The notes: generated by a model from the sequence alone, not told the origin. A stretch of 64,000 nucleotides of DNA from Lamellibrachia satsuma (GCA_033239005.1 BSQZ01000036.1:6447501-6511500); one strand, 5' to 3'; counted from the stretch's first letter, positions 48,901 to 56,720 are shown. A program made the numbers and translations.

Positions 48901-49439
48901 ACCAGATTCAAAGATAACTACTGAGAATATAGCTTACAAAACGTGATATAGTTGGTGCCCAAATTTGTGAATATTACCACACTCTGCATAATAAATTTAT
49001 GCATTCATTCGTGGCTTCTAACTAAGAACTTGAACTTATCAAATAATTTTTTTTACATTTGTTTTTTATATTGCAGCTAACAAGTATGGCTACATTTGTC
49101 TCATTACAGCTATTCGGTAATTATCTTGTAGCTGGGTGAAAAAACTCAAATGTTTTTTGTTTTCTGGTTTGGTGAAATTCAGGCACTGATATCCCCATGA
49201 TTATATATAACTAATATTATAATAAAGCATCTCTTTAGCAATAAAACAATACCTAATTCATATTTTTACAATGATTATTAGTATGATTTTTAAGTAACTA
49301 TGCTTACCAGAGATTACAGAAAATCCACATTTGTATGCCATTGACATGAGTAGATGCAATTGATATGAATGGTACATTACCTGGCTGCTAAAGGGAGCGT
49401 CAGACAGACCGGAGACTGGGGCGATGCAATTTCCAGCAT
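16694..49439 (-). CDS. CELF1/2-like: CELF1/2-like RNA-binding protein (CUG-BP, Bruno family)
   Basis: Gene-level span. Sixteen exons on the minus strand (49439-49381, 42078-41912, 39796-39714, 37835-37787, 36313-36182, 35787-35708, 35038-34886, 34274-34217, 33533-33465, 31433-31368, 25859-25785, 25151-25059, 22940-22746, 19191-19099, 18648-18505, 16821-16694) sum to 1644 nt, or 547 codons plus stop, with all phases agreeing. CELF proteins bind GU-rich RNA in nucleus and cytoplasm and control alternative splicing, mRNA decay and translation. The domain order is RRM1 and RRM2 in the N-terminal half, a Gly/Ala/Ser/Gln linker, and RRM3 at the C-terminus. [27 protein letters not shown] and [12 protein letters not shown] place it with CELF1/2 rather than CELF3-6. 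The end, RLKVQLKR then SDSKPY, is the family C-terminus. Orthology is firm at the family level. Confidence 0.96.
17109..18078 (-). repeat. 46-51-bp minisatellite in last CELF intron
   Basis: About 20 copies, each with GTGCCAGGAATGACAGAAG (plus strand) followed by a TGTGTGAAACATTTTGTCAC part. Units are mostly 46-47 bp with some 51-bp forms. In the CELF transcript each unit reads as its complement, with a CTTCTGTCATTCC and an AATGTTTCACAC piece. The repeated open frames on both strands are artefacts. Confidence 0.97.
18437..18555 (-). repeat. 59-bp tandem duplication over the RRM3 donor
   Basis: Two near-exact 59-bp copies (18437-18495 and 18496-18554) contain the exon end TTCATAGACAAACAGAC to AATGTTTTG and the GTATGT donor, so two equal donors lie 59 nt apart. 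Use of the distal donor would add 59 nt and soon reach a TAG. Confidence 0.95.
18505..18648 (-). CDS. CELF exon: start of RRM3
   Basis: It encodes [36 protein letters not shown] and [12 protein letters not shown], nearly identical to CELF1/2 RRM3. The last 52 nt of exon plus the donor are tandemly duplicated downstream (see repeat 18437-18555). Confidence 0.97.
18870..19025 (-). mobile_element. tRNA-derived SINE
   Basis: On the minus strand a box A-like GTGGCTGTGTGGTAGAGC and a box B-like GGTTCGGGATTC are followed by a CCTGTGTCTTTTGGAAGAGA block and ACTAAAA. The same head and body occur at 28386-28680, which supports a dispersed family rather than a tRNA gene. Confidence 0.7.
19099..19191 (-). 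CDS. CELF linker exon (93 nt, phase 1-1)
   Basis: It encodes [20 protein letters not shown] and [10 protein letters not shown], taking the place of the vertebrate LLTQQS to GSQKEGPEG stretch just before RRM3. Acceptor TTTCAG, donor GTGGTA. Confidence 0.85.
19192..22721 (-). other. CELF intron
   Basis: About 3.5 kb of AT-rich intron between two linker exons. No further CELF-like exon, mobile element with clear ends, or RNA gene was recognised. Short open frames show no domains. Confidence 0.6.
22746..22940 (-). CDS. CELF linker exon with two donors
   Basis: It encodes an Asn/Thr/Gly-rich stretch, then [15 protein letters not shown], the most conserved part of the CELF linker. The first donor (GTTTGT) gives 195 nt; a second donor 24 nt further (GTAAAG at 22721) adds GLSGLLSQ in frame. 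The vertebrate exon ends at the first site. Confidence 0.92.
23108..24866. repeat. 19-bp minisatellite split by a transposon
   Basis: About 48 copies of TTAAGATGGAGGGACAGCG from 23947 to 24866, plus one to two copies at 23108-23138 on the far side of the TTAA element. Variants (AGAGTT, AACGTT, GTGTCAA, GGCGGG) are arranged in a higher-order pattern. It lies in a CELF intron. Confidence 0.97.
23143..23946. mobile_element. TTAA-flanked non-autonomous DNA transposon (family 1, copy A)
   Basis: It starts AGTAGCTGGGGTGGCTATT and ends in the reversed form (GCTGCCCCAGCCACT), with TTAA on both sides (23139-23142 and 23947-23950). The interior matches 36597-37699 in reverse orientation, for example GGAGTTTTTCATTTATTTGG and CCCCAAAGAAAT. 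The TTAA target fits piggyBac or Kolobok. No transposase frame is present. Confidence 0.8.
25059..25151 (-). CDS. CELF linker exon (93 nt, phase 1-1)
   Basis: It encodes [20 protein letters not shown] and [10 protein letters not shown]. Acceptor TTGTAG, donor GTAGGT. Skippable in frame. Confidence 0.85.
25785..25859 (-). CDS. CELF linker exon (75 nt, phase 1-1)
   Basis: It encodes [20 protein letters not shown], close to the LQLQNLATLAAAA block of CELF2. Acceptor TGCCAG, donor GTAAAT. Confidence 0.9.
26537..27782 (+). mobile_element. hAT-type element with exact 8-bp target duplication
   Basis: The element (26545-27774) starts CAGGGATCGAACTTAA and ends with the reverse of CAGGGGTCGAAATTAA. 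It is flanked by identical GTTACAAT on both sides (26537-26544 and 27775-27782). An 8-bp duplication and CAGGG ends are hallmarks of the hAT superfamily. At 1230 bp it is too short for a full transposase and carries only an N-terminal zinc-finger-like frame. Confidence 0.9.
26888..27283 (+). pseudogene. TTF/ZNF862-like zinc-finger fragment inside hAT element
   Basis: This frame starts [15 protein letters not shown] and carries [15 protein letters not shown], then [17 protein letters not shown] and FKLESIKAL. That pattern (W-L-x-x-x-W-L followed by M-F-C-x-x-C and an F-x-x-ES-K block) is like the TTF-type finger found at the N-terminus of many hAT transposases and ZNF862-like proteins. It ends early, and the downstream frame has further relics (KATFYKMY in another frame), so it is a broken gene. 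Confidence 0.65.
28386..28690 (+). mobile_element. tRNA-derived SINE
   Basis: Box A-like GTGGCTGTGTGGTAGAGCG and box B-like GGCTCGAGTCC lie about 45 bp apart, then a CCTGTGTCTTTCTAAGC block, GAGACTAAAA and an AAATAAATGAACTAAATG tail. It is not a tRNA gene because no cloverleaf acceptor stem can be closed and the family has another copy at 18870-19025. Confidence 0.75.
28690..29420. repeat. 59-bp minisatellite in CELF intron
   Basis: About 12 copies containing CAGTCACACTAGTGTCAGTG and GTCAGTGACATCTCTGGAAC. It directly follows the SINE tail, which may have seeded it. Confidence 0.97.
29421..31350 (-). other. CELF intron
   Basis: AT-rich intron without recognised exons. It contains one exact tandem duplication of about 57 bp (about 30617-30721, with GTACACAGAAGCTGGTTTAA). 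Confidence 0.6.
31368..31433 (-). CDS. CELF linker exon (66 nt, phase 1-1)
   Basis: It encodes [20 protein letters not shown]. The acceptor is ATGTAG and the donor GTATTC. It lies just downstream, in transcript order, of a 700-bp purine-rich tract. Confidence 0.8.
31490..32200. repeat. 700-bp pyrimidine-rich (CT/CTCG) tract
   Basis: Almost only C and T on the plus strand, built of diverged CTCTCTCCCTCGCTCGCACT-like units. In the CELF transcript it reads as a GA-rich tract just upstream of the 66-nt linker exon. The long Leu/Ser/Arg-rich open frames here come from composition, not coding. Confidence 0.95.
33465..33533 (-). CDS. CELF linker exon (69 nt, phase 1-1)
   Basis: It encodes [20 protein letters not shown]. 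It is Ala-rich like the CELF linker, with good splice sites (CCAG acceptor, GTAGGT donor). It can be skipped without a frameshift. Confidence 0.85.
33639..33829. mobile_element. Candidate hAT-like MITE
   Basis: The ends are imperfect inverted repeats: ATGCTGCGTTCAAATGTA at the left and the reverse of GTGCTGCATTCCAGTGTG at the right. GTAATTATGAGT occurs twice inside. The GTGCTGCATTCC-type end is common in short hAT-like elements of animals. The target duplication is unclear. Confidence 0.5.
34217..34274 (-). CDS. CELF linker exon
   Basis: It encodes [19 protein letters not shown], matching the LLQQ start of the CELF2 linker. It moves the phase from 0 to 1, which all later linker exons keep. 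Confidence 0.85.
34420..34865 (+). pseudogene. LINE ORF2 C-terminal fragment in CELF intron
   Basis: The frame encodes [40 protein letters not shown] and QRKMMK, which match the end of LINE reverse transcriptases (QMLRWMLG-like, RMRWFGHV-like, GRGRPR-like blocks). Stops interrupt it at least twice. It lies antisense to CELF. Confidence 0.75.
34886..35038 (-). CDS. CELF exon: end of RRM2 and linker start
   Basis: It encodes [20 protein letters not shown], the end of RRM2, then a Gln/Asn/Gly-rich linker with LTPQYLA, which is also present in CELF2. Length 153 nt, phase 0 to 0, donor GTAAGT. Confidence 0.95.
35168..35503. repeat. Direct repeat pair with internal 30-bp units
   Basis: Two diverged direct copies of about 68 bp (35168-35235 and 35436-35503, sharing ACAACAGACA-TATT and GGTTGTG blocks) enclose about four units of a 30-bp motif with TTGTGA-GTCA-TGCAATA-like content. 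This suggests local duplication or an old element. Confidence 0.5.
35708..35787 (-). CDS. CELF exon: RRM2 RNP1, GC donor
   Basis: It encodes [20 protein letters not shown] then QSQTME. The frame requires the exon to end at GAG before GCAAGT, so this intron starts with GC rather than GT; no GT nearby restores the frame. Confidence 0.92.
36182..36313 (-). CDS. CELF exon: start of RRM2
   Basis: It encodes [20 protein letters not shown] and [16 protein letters not shown] up to GQSKG. This is RNP2 and the first helix of RRM2, very close to CELF1/2. Acceptor CTTACAG, donor GTGATC. Confidence 0.96.
36597..37699. mobile_element. TTAA-flanked non-autonomous DNA transposon (family 1, copy B)
   Basis: Same family as 23143-23946 but inverted and longer (1103 bp). 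It starts AGTAGTTGGGGGTGG and ends in the reverse of GGTAGCTGGGGTGGC, with TTAA at 36593-36596 and 37700-37703. It lies in the CELF intron between the RRM1 and RRM2 exons. Confidence 0.8.
37787..37835 (-). CDS. CELF exon: last strand of RRM1
   Basis: A 49-nt micro-sized exon for [16 protein letters not shown]. The acceptor is TTGCAG and the donor GTAAGT. The same small exon, [10 protein letters not shown], exists in vertebrate CELF genes. Confidence 0.95.
37836..39540 (-). other. CELF intron
   Basis: AT-rich intron within RRM1. No additional exon or element with defined ends was recognised; a short TA run lies at 38611-38630. Confidence 0.55.
39570..39740 (-). repeat. 54-bp triple repeat spanning the RRM1 donor
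   Basis: Three copies at 54-bp spacing. Each holds the exon end (ACACAATATAAAGACAATGT then CTGGGG) and a strong donor: GTAAGT at 39713, GTAAGT at 39659 and GTGAGT at 39605. The unit is 18 codons long and has no stop, so each donor leaves the reading frame unchanged. Confidence 0.95.
39714..39796 (-). CDS. CELF exon: RRM1 RNP1 and second helix
   Basis: It encodes [20 protein letters not shown], including RNP1, and ends NIKTMSG. The donor is GTAAGT at 39713. Two more copies of the exon end plus donor follow downstream at 54-bp spacing, all in frame. Confidence 0.95.
40166..40642 (-). repeat. 45-bp minisatellite next to copies of the RRM1a donor
   Basis: About ten near-identical units with CAGACAGTCACTGTCAGTAC and CAATCGCTAACCTTTCCTCA. 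Since 45 is a multiple of three, frames stay open on both strands, but no such protein is expected. The array is edged on both sides by segments like AAGTCTCACCTTTGCTCAT, which is the donor end of the first RRM1 exon. Diverged units continue at 41756-41900. Confidence 0.97.
40647..41751. mobile_element. TTAA-flanked DNA transposon (family 2)
   Basis: The ends are GGCCAGATATGGCAACTG and the reverse of GGCCAGACACGGTAGCTG, with TTAA at 40643-40646 and 41752-41755. Length 1105 bp with no transposase frame. It has cut the 45-bp repeat array in two. The purine-rich ends with a TTAA target are more like Kolobok than piggyBac. Confidence 0.8.
41912..42078 (-). CDS. CELF exon: start of RRM1
   Basis: It encodes an internal Met ([11 protein letters not shown]), then [20 protein letters not shown] and the RNP2-to-helix part up to INVLRD-like LNVLRDK. 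If the upstream exon is skipped, the Met at 42074 can start the protein. The donor (AAAG/GTGAGA) recurs in nearby duplicated segments. Confidence 0.95.
42478..42772. repeat. Short-unit minisatellite (CCATGAACCCCCCATAGCAGG type)
   Basis: Diverged units of about 20-24 bp, with CATAGCAGG and CCATGAACCC parts, in the large CELF intron. The Gly/Ser/Trp-rich antisense frames are artefacts. Confidence 0.9.
43639..43745. repeat. 20-bp tandem repeat
   Basis: Five copies of TTCTAGTTGGTTGTTGCAAG. A single related piece (CTAGTTGGTTGTTGC) lies at 46909-46923. Confidence 0.95.
44067..44283. repeat. Perfect 70-bp palindrome around a TA repeat
   Basis: Left arm (44067-44140) and right arm (44211-44283) are exact reverse complements, including GGAAACACACCTGTAATACT, with about 70 bp of TA between them. 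This is a very strong cruciform or hairpin. The identity suggests a recent event. Confidence 0.95.
45490..45692. mobile_element. Solo end of TTAA family 1 (relic)
   Basis: It ends ATAGCCACCCCAGCTACTAT and has GAAACTTCTACTGAAATTAC and CTCAATTCTAA blocks in the same order as the right end of copy B (36597-37699). The flanking TTAA has changed to TTAT-like sequence. The other end was not found. Confidence 0.55.
45889..45927. repeat. (TA)n microsatellite
   Basis: Short uninterrupted TA run in the large CELF intron. A longer one lies at 50851-50928, and one interrupted by a C at 57014-57057. Confidence 0.95.
46295..46453 (-). pseudogene. hAT-like zinc-finger N-terminal fragment
   Basis: The minus strand encodes [37 protein letters not shown] and [14 protein letters not shown], then TGA. 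This W-L-x-D-x-x-x-K-x-W plus C-x-x-C plus MG--L-x-H layout is typical of the N-terminal finger of a family of animal hAT-like or transposon-derived proteins. No further transposase was found, so it is a relic. Confidence 0.65.
47285..48332. mobile_element. piggyBac-like non-autonomous element
   Basis: The terminal repeats are exact: CCCTAGGAGTGACCA at the left and its reverse complement at the right, each bordered by TTAA (47281-47284 and 48333-48336). CCCTAG-type ends with TTAA are the piggyBac signature. Length 1048 bp with no transposase frame. Confidence 0.85.
48480..48690 (-). mobile_element. tRNA-derived SINE
   Basis: The minus strand has a box A-like TGATGTAGTGGTTAAAAC and a box B-like GGTTTGAATCC spaced as in a tRNA, then an unrelated body. 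It sits between two piggyBac-like elements. Confidence 0.6.
48714..49290. mobile_element. Older relative of the piggyBac-like element
   Basis: It begins TTAACCCTTTCAAAGGTC, and its interior parallels 47285-48332: AGCTTACAAAACGT, TAGTTGGTGCCCA, AATAAATTTA and GCAGCTAACAAGTATGGCTA occur in the same order. The right end could not be fixed, so the end coordinate is approximate. Confidence 0.6.
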
Positions 49440-49452
49440 GATTGGTACTTAC
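49381..49452 (-). CDS. CELF N-terminal coding exon
   Basis: The acceptor is CTTGCAG and the donor GTAATG. An ATG at 49439 opens [19 protein letters not shown], and phase 2 joins to the next exon to read AASNMNSP into RRM1. Vertebrate CELF1 and CELF2 also have short variable N-terminal exons before a second in-frame Met. The evidence is the splice sites and frame only, as this end is not conserved. Confidence 0.6.
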
Positions 49453-50504
49453 CTGCAAGAGAAACAAACACACACACTGATAAACGACAATGATAAAAAC
49501 ATTCCAACTTTACTTTAATCTAAAACTCACAAAAAAATTATATATGTAAGCAAACATTAAAAGCTCTTCCTGGTGAGATCGTGTTCACAATGTTTGTGCA
49601 AACGTTTTATAATGAACCACCTATTGTTTCTGTATTAAATCACAAAGGACAGGTTTGCATGAGCAGAATTATGCCTAAGAAAAGACATGTCCCATACAAC
49701 ACAATTTTCAAATGCCAATTACAGACAGATAAGAAAAAAATATTTTGCAACTAATTTATCTTATTATTCATGGCTTAAATTTAGAGAATTTGTAGCAATT
49801 GTTTTAGTAATGAAAATTAGAGTACATATAAGATGAAAAGCTTATTTTTCCAGAGTCATCAAATAATTTAGAAAATCTGAAAAATGAGAAAATCTACATA
49901 TTGACATATTTAAAATAATTCTCAATGAGATAAATAAAACTTTATTTCAGTAACATGCACACATGTTGATTATAATATTGCATAATGTAACAAAATTACA
50001 GTGTAACTATGAAGATTCTCTGGAAACCCTGGAGGGCTTTTGACGAGAACCAGCTCTAGTACAAAAAGTTGTAATTGTGCATTGCCATGATAGTATCTAG
50101 CCGAATGGAGATAAGATCAGAACAGAATACTACAATACAATATATATATACATATCTGAGCACAAGAATCACTCATTTGCAGGTTATTCAGTGCACTTTT
50201 CAGTTGTAACATGCATGAACAAACTCTCTTTGATGGAATCGTCCCAATCACAAGAGACCAATACTTCACTGTGCATTACAGGCAAGAAAATTCACTTATG
50301 TATAATTATAAATTATGTTAATGAGTAATACATTTTATAATTCTACAACTAAATTGGCACCAAGAATACATTTAAAAATGGCCATAACACACTGAACAGA
50401 AGCAAGAAACATATGGACGTGTTTTTGACACATTTTGTCTGTTTTGTACACAAAAGGGATTTTTGACTGATTTTTTTATAGTCTTGTCAAAAATGGCACA
50501 TTGT

Positions 50505-50590
50505 TCAATGGTTTGGTGCTTGCCTCATGACCACGAGATACTGGGTTCGAACCCCAGGCCAGTGGCCAATCCAGCCACTGTGATTTTTTT
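50505..50590 (+). mobile_element. tRNA-like SINE head
   Basis: Box B-like GGTTCGAACCC preceded by TGGTTTGGTGCTTGCCTC. The acceptor stem does not close and a T-rich run follows, so a SINE is likelier than a tRNA gene. Confidence 0.45.
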
Positions 50591-50846
50591 TCCAAATTAA
50601 GTACAACTTGCCAACTCAGTTCAGTCTGATGCAGAATAATACTACATAACCGAGAAGGTCATGAAAGCACCAACAGCATTCCAATAGACCCTGAAAGGAT
50701 CTCAACTTACTTGTCACAGAGTCTGGTTTAACATAATATGAAAATACATAGTCAGGAGTTATTTGACATTATATCTCTGCAAGATTTTCCTAAATTTTCA
50801 CAGAAAAAGTTCTATCTCAAGAAGTTATATACCACAGTTTACCCAA

Positions 50847-50931
<85 letters not shown>

Positions 50932-52517
50932 TACAGGGATCACTCATCAGTCATCTGGATCATACAATTGATGAATATAAAACTAAGGTCTATTCGAGGT
51001 CTTTATCTGCAATTGTTACATAATGAAATTAAAAACATTAAAAAGTACAAAAGAATTGTCTGATATTATACTTAATCAAAAAGTCATATTTGCCCACTGC
51101 TGTACCATATCTCCCCTTAAAAAACTGCAAGTATATTTAATCTCAGATCTTCGTTCAATTTAATACAAATATACCACATCTCTAAATCTGAACAGCCTCT
51201 GCAATCAGACTACCCCTATAACCAACCAGGCCACTCTATATCGGCCATCTGGACCTTTTCAGATGGGTTCTACAGTACCAAATAACATCTGCATTTCTGG
51301 CTAATCACCAAAAGGTGGATTCCTGGCAAATCGTCAATACACACGAATGTTGCACATATATCTTACCGTAACCAGTGGAGGTGGCTACCTAGCACCTGTT
51401 AGTACCAGCCAGACTTCTGGTATCAAAACCAGATACTATCTATCTTTATCCAAAGTAGTGCTATATAACAACAGCGCTATTTTTAAGGTCCATGCAAAAT
51501 GGTCAATATGCATATTGGCACTGACCACTATAAACAATGTTAACTGCAGTAAAATTATTCTTGGCAAACTTCTTTTTATATGACAAACTTCTTTTTATAT
51601 GACAAACAGTAAATAAACTTACAATGTAGAAACTATGTGCCCAGTTTCAGTGCAATGGCTTCTTATTTCATCATAGACACTGTTGATTTGGTGAAATAAT
51701 AACTCCATTTTTTTTATTTTTAGGACAATTCTGTTTAAATATCTTAGTGATGACAACTAACAATTAAACTTGTTATTTTTCAGTTCGAACCAGTTTATTA
51801 TAAGATAGCATTGTCAAGTCTTAACATTTTGGGGATCAGATCTTGATATATTTCCAAATGTTAATTGTGTTGTCATGCCATGCCAACTACGTGGACACAG
51901 TTAAAAATTGTGGATTGTCCTTCTCCACAATTCCGTCAGGCAACTACATAGACACAAGTTAGTCTGAACTAGTTAATCTGACCTACCTAGCCCTCCTTAC
52001 GGCCAGTCACATTTACACAGAGGTCAACTAAGTGTAAGCTTTACAAATTTATTTCCAAGTACAGTAAATGATTAGAAAACCTATTGTTGCACTGCAAGAA
52101 GCCACTGCAAGAGCTTAAGACTCCTTGCATTACCCAGTCACAACGAACTTCTTGAACCAGCCATTCCATAAATAAATTTGCTATTACATAACACTCATTG
52201 TTGCTGAAAAATTGTATCCCTGAAACTACAACAAACTTCCACATATTCGTTGCGTCACCCAAATTTAGGTTTGTATGTAGTTCCAGTTCTGTCAACGTCC
52301 ATGCCCGATTGTTCTCCTCTAGTCAGTTCTTCGCGATATCCAGTGCCTCGTTTATAGGGGTGAAGAGTGACACTACATCATGTTATAGGAACATATATTG
52401 TTCAAATCATAATAGAAGCCATTTTATTATCTAAGTGCTCAGATGTTAGGCACTATGTGGTGTGAAGTCATAGAAATCAGGGTCTGATAGTGATCTTGAG
52501 AAATTGTACCCCATGTA

Positions 52518-52582
52518 CAATGGAACCTGTCTTGGGCGACCGCCCCTTCACCACAGCCAAAGTGGTCGCCCAAGACAGGTGG
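52518..52582. repeat. Hairpin repeat with CCTGTCTTGGGCGACC arms
   Basis: CCTGTCTTGGGCGACC is followed after about 23 bp by its exact reverse complement. Short palindromes of this AACCTGTCT--GACC type are common interspersed repeats in marine invertebrates. Confidence 0.7.
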
Positions 52583-54206
52583 TTGCACAATACAGGTTGC
52601 TGAGGGCAGTGGCTACAACACTGAATAATGATGGTAGACAACAAGATTTGTTGCAGCAAGAAAGAAATCACACTTGAACGATTTCTGAAATGGGTTTTAT
52701 TTTATCAATTATTACATTTGTTTCTTACTTAAATACTGGTATCACTGAAGCACTTTTCATGCTACCAAGATATTTGCCACACAAGCACTATACAAACTGA
52801 AGTCGTACTTACGTTGCAGCACAGCCACACAGTGAGTCAGAGAGTGCAGAGGAACAGTGACAGCTAACCTGTGCACAGTTAACACATGCAAGCCTGGCAC
52901 TGGTTGGCAATGCCTAGAAGCAGCACCACATCAATGATAGCACCATTGTATTCAGCCTTGTCACCACCGACAACCTTTCTCAATCACACTAATGTGTGTG
53001 TGCATGTAATATGTGCACTATTGGTCGGGTACCTGTATGGTCAAAGGCAATACTAATACCTCATTGATCAATGAGCATTTAGTAAATTAATAATGCAAAT
53101 TTACAAATGGCATACTGTATACTGAGTTGGATGACTTGAATGAGAGTAGCCTAGTCTCTTTCAGCAGGCACTATGCAACCACAGCGTAGCAACAACTGAC
53201 TATCTGCCAACAAAGCATTACCCTTGTATAATGTCATAATACTGATACTTAAGCCATTCAATCAATGCATACCTACTTAGACTTGTACATATATGGCTAA
53301 CGTTTTAACTAATTTATTATTATTATCAGGGTTCAATCTAGGAAATGTTCAAATCAACCAAAATAATAAAATCTTGTTGCACTCATATTTTCGAATTTCA
53401 CCAGATTTTTACCAATTAATCCACATGTCAATATAACCACACCTGTCAAACCATAGGGCTGTAGCTTGAATAGTTTCTGAATTGACCATTTAAAATTTGG
53501 CAAATTCTGTCATTTTACCAATTTTCGGAAATCATTAAGATTTCTTGTTCTACTTAAAATACCAATAATTCAAAATCTAGTTGTACAAGAACTGTGTGAT
53601 GTGGCATGTGTGTTTTCCATTATATGTACATAGTAACAAACATACAATAATTCCACTTCTGTATATTAGTTCTCCCACAATCTGCCATTGAAGCTGTTTT
53701 TATGTGCAAAAGTTGAGCTAACGAGTGATTTTATACTCATATTTCAACAATAAAACATGTTACAACACAAATTAATCTTATTTGGGTCAATAACACACAT
53801 ACATATCTAGGTATATGAGAAGTTTGAAGCCTCTACCCTGATTAGTTTATGAGATACTGACCAACAAAGTTGGTACGTAGTGAAAAGTGACCTATATTTA
53901 GCAGCAAAAAATGCAATGTGTCCATGGAGCTAAAATTCCAATTTATTCTTATATCAAAAAGGCGGATACAGTGCATGTGTAATGCACTATATTTGGATTC
54001 CCTATTCCAATGGCTTCGTGTTAAAAAAATATTTCAGCATTTGGTGTGTTCGTCAAAAACATAACATTATTACTGTTTAAAGCAGTGTCTGTTTTAGTTT
54101 ATTCAAACAAACTGCTTTATTATGTATACTTGTAATTTATACATTTTTGTTGGCCAGTTCAAACTCACCTGGGCCGGTTAAAAATATAACTGGGCTAGTT
54201 AAAAAA

Positions 54207-54525
54207 ATCTAGACCAGTTCTTTTTTGCTAATTTCAGACTACCAACAACTTTTACACTTTGGTAAAAGTGCATTGCTTCATTGATATGTATCATATTTTT
54301 ACAGTACTTCGCTTGCTAGCAGCCAAAATCATCACATACTTGCTGCATTCCAGAAACCATAAAACATTTAAAATCCATCTTCCATGCACCAAACATACAG
54401 AGAAGAGAGGAAATATATCTGTTATAATAATAACAACAGAAATATACAATTTAATATTAAACTTACATGTATGAGTGAATTATGTTGGTAGTCTGAAATT
54501 AGCAAAAAAGAACTGGTCCAGAACC
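54207..54525. repeat. Inverted repeat pair, about 37-bp arms
   Basis: The arm with GACCAGTTCTTTTTTGCTAA and TTTCAGACTACCAA at 54207-54245 returns in reverse at about 54487-54525, with a 240-bp AT-rich core. It may be a MITE; no target duplication was seen. Confidence 0.6.
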
Positions 54526-55464
54526 ATTTTAGAATTGATATACTGAGGTGTCGATACTCAGACTCAGACATTTTGACCAAGTAAATGTAACACAATCGAC
54601 ATATAAACAAAGTAAATGGTCACGGAGACTCCCATTAAGACATTGAGTATGTCGCTATCATGGGAGCCACCATTGGTTTAGTCAAGCAATTGAAAACATT
54701 ATATAGATATACTGGGTACACCACTCCCTTTTAACAAAATACGCCAAACGGGCACAGCAGCAGTATTTTAATGCAGGTTTGAAACCGGTAGTTTCATTTT
54801 GTTAAACCGGTATGGCATTTTGAAACGAATATGAACGAAAAGATAAGATATCTGACACTTCCAGGGTTTTGTCAGACAAGCACATAATTCTACTTCACAT
54901 CTGTTATTTGTGTTTAGCTTTTAGACTAAGTAATATATATGGTTGCATATTCCAACTTTGTCCGTAAAATAATTGCGTGATAATGCGGTATTTTATCGTT
55001 TTGTAGCTAGCGCGGTAGATCACTGGAATGGAGCCGTGGCGCCTGGCGGAGGTCAGTGTTTACGCTGGAATGACAGCTAGTGCGCTACACTTGTCATCAT
55101 CGTATCACCAACAAATTAGGAATTTATTTACTAAAATAATAGATGAATAGTTATGTTAACCTTGTATACGCGAATCAAAGGTGTTCGAAGTTAGGCAACT
55201 GGAGTACACACAATATTGTGTCGAATCGTCGATAGCCAGACCCGACACCGGCCAGTACAGTAGTCAGGGTTAGCCACCAAGTCCAAGCCACGGCAGTAGT
55301 AAGTACGGCGGTATTTTGAGCATATGAATATTTGTACGGGTTACGTACACCGCAACTGACTGCGCACAGACCATGAATTTACATATGGGCATATGTATTA
55401 ACTATCCTTCTACCTCGTAGCATAATATTAAACAGGAACAAATAAATGCATGCGTAATATTTAC

Positions 55465-55540
55465 CTATATTTCGGGCAACGACAACACACAGGACGGCAC
55501 AAACACAGGACAAGATGGCTGCACGAAATTATCCCACAAT
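55465..55540 (-). promoter_or_regulatory. Candidate CELF promoter and non-coding first exon
   Basis: On the minus strand a GCCATCTTG motif (YY1-like, typical of TATA-less start regions) is followed about 55 bp later by a possible splice donor ATATAG/GTAAAT at 55464. Upstream sequence is richer in GC than the introns. That this is the first exon of CELF, about 6 kb from the first coding exon, is inference with no direct proof. Confidence 0.35.
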
Positions 55541-55735
55541 TCCACGCCCACTAAATATCGTAGTGTCTAAAACTAAGAATATTACAAGCAGTTTTTACAT
55601 GTACCATGATATATAATAATATAAAACTACGCATAAAATATACGACTGTTCAATTGTGTAATTTCCGACCCAGTCTGGTATAGTAGGATATTTGTGCGAT
55701 TTACAAGGTCAAGGTCACTACTTTAAAAGGCAAAA

Positions 55736-56720
55736 GACCTTTAGAGAGAGGCTAACTGCACAATAAAGTGAGGGGCAGTGACGGAAAATTCAAGTGGGAG
55801 GTGGCTGGTCGGTCCTAAAAAATTGGTGGTAGTTGGGAGATTGACCTCAAAATAGGTGGGAGATGGGATTGGTGGAATTGGTAGGAGGTGGCCTCTAAAA
55901 AATGGTGAGAGCGGGGTGGGAGATTGGCCACACAAACATACAAGAGATGGAAAGTTGTAACCCCTGCCACACCCCTTTACTCCTCTTCCATACCCCCTTT
56001 TCTCATCTTCTTAATTTTCTTCCTATTAGAGTATATCTTTCCAATTTGAAGATTGTATGCTCAAAACCTAAGAGGTAATCACACCAATGGTGGATTTTTT
56101 TAGATAGCGAGACCACACCGTTTTTTTCCATTTCACTATGTGGTATCTTTTATTCAATTGCCAGGTCATGGCACAGAACAAAATTGCCCAAGTTTCGAAA
56201 CAGCAGCAAGTGGATTCGAATCCTGGTCCCCTTCCTAATGTGTAAAAAAATTCTACGTACAAAACGTGTCTCCGGAAGAAAAAATAGCAGAGCTGGAGAA
56301 CTCTAGTCCTCATGCAAGTATATGACTCGAGGTGCACATTTACAAGACTTGACTTAATTGAGACTCAAGTATTTGAGACTTCTGTTAAAAACTCCCGGGG
56401 GGTACTCCCTATACTGAGGTATACATGTATGTGCTGCGCAAATGCCCTGTTTTTGGCCATTTTTCTCTCTCTGTCTGAAGAAAAAATGTAAATTTTCTCT
56501 CTTTGTGCCCCAATTAAACCTGATAATTCTCTTTCATCGAAGAGGAAATTTCTCAATGAAAACGTTCCGCCCGGGCTTACCTTACACGTATAGACATTAG
56601 ATAAATTATTCAATAATTCTCTTTTGGTGACCATCAATTTCTTGATTTCTCTCTCTCTCCATGTGCTCCATGGGGCTCTGGCGGCACACCCCCAGCTCTG
56701 CCCTATATACACATATAAAT
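55736..56720. other. Repeat-rich intergenic sequence
   Basis: It contains a G-rich stretch with repeated GGTGGGAGATGGG-like pieces (55790-55930), a SINE-like piece on the minus strand with box B-like GGATTCGAATCC (about 56215), and an ACTCCCGGGGGGTACTCCCT repeat (56391-56410) of a kind widely dispersed in invertebrate genomes. No gene was recognised. Confidence 0.5.

Larger units (their letters stand above)
49453..55464 (-). other. Large 5' CELF intron (inferred)
   Basis: AT-rich sequence with scattered repeats: a SINE head (50505-50590), TA microsatellite (50851-50928), palindromic repeat (52520-52580) and an inverted pair (54207-54525). No conserved exon was recognised. That it is one intron depends on the uncertain first exon. 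Confidence 0.45.
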
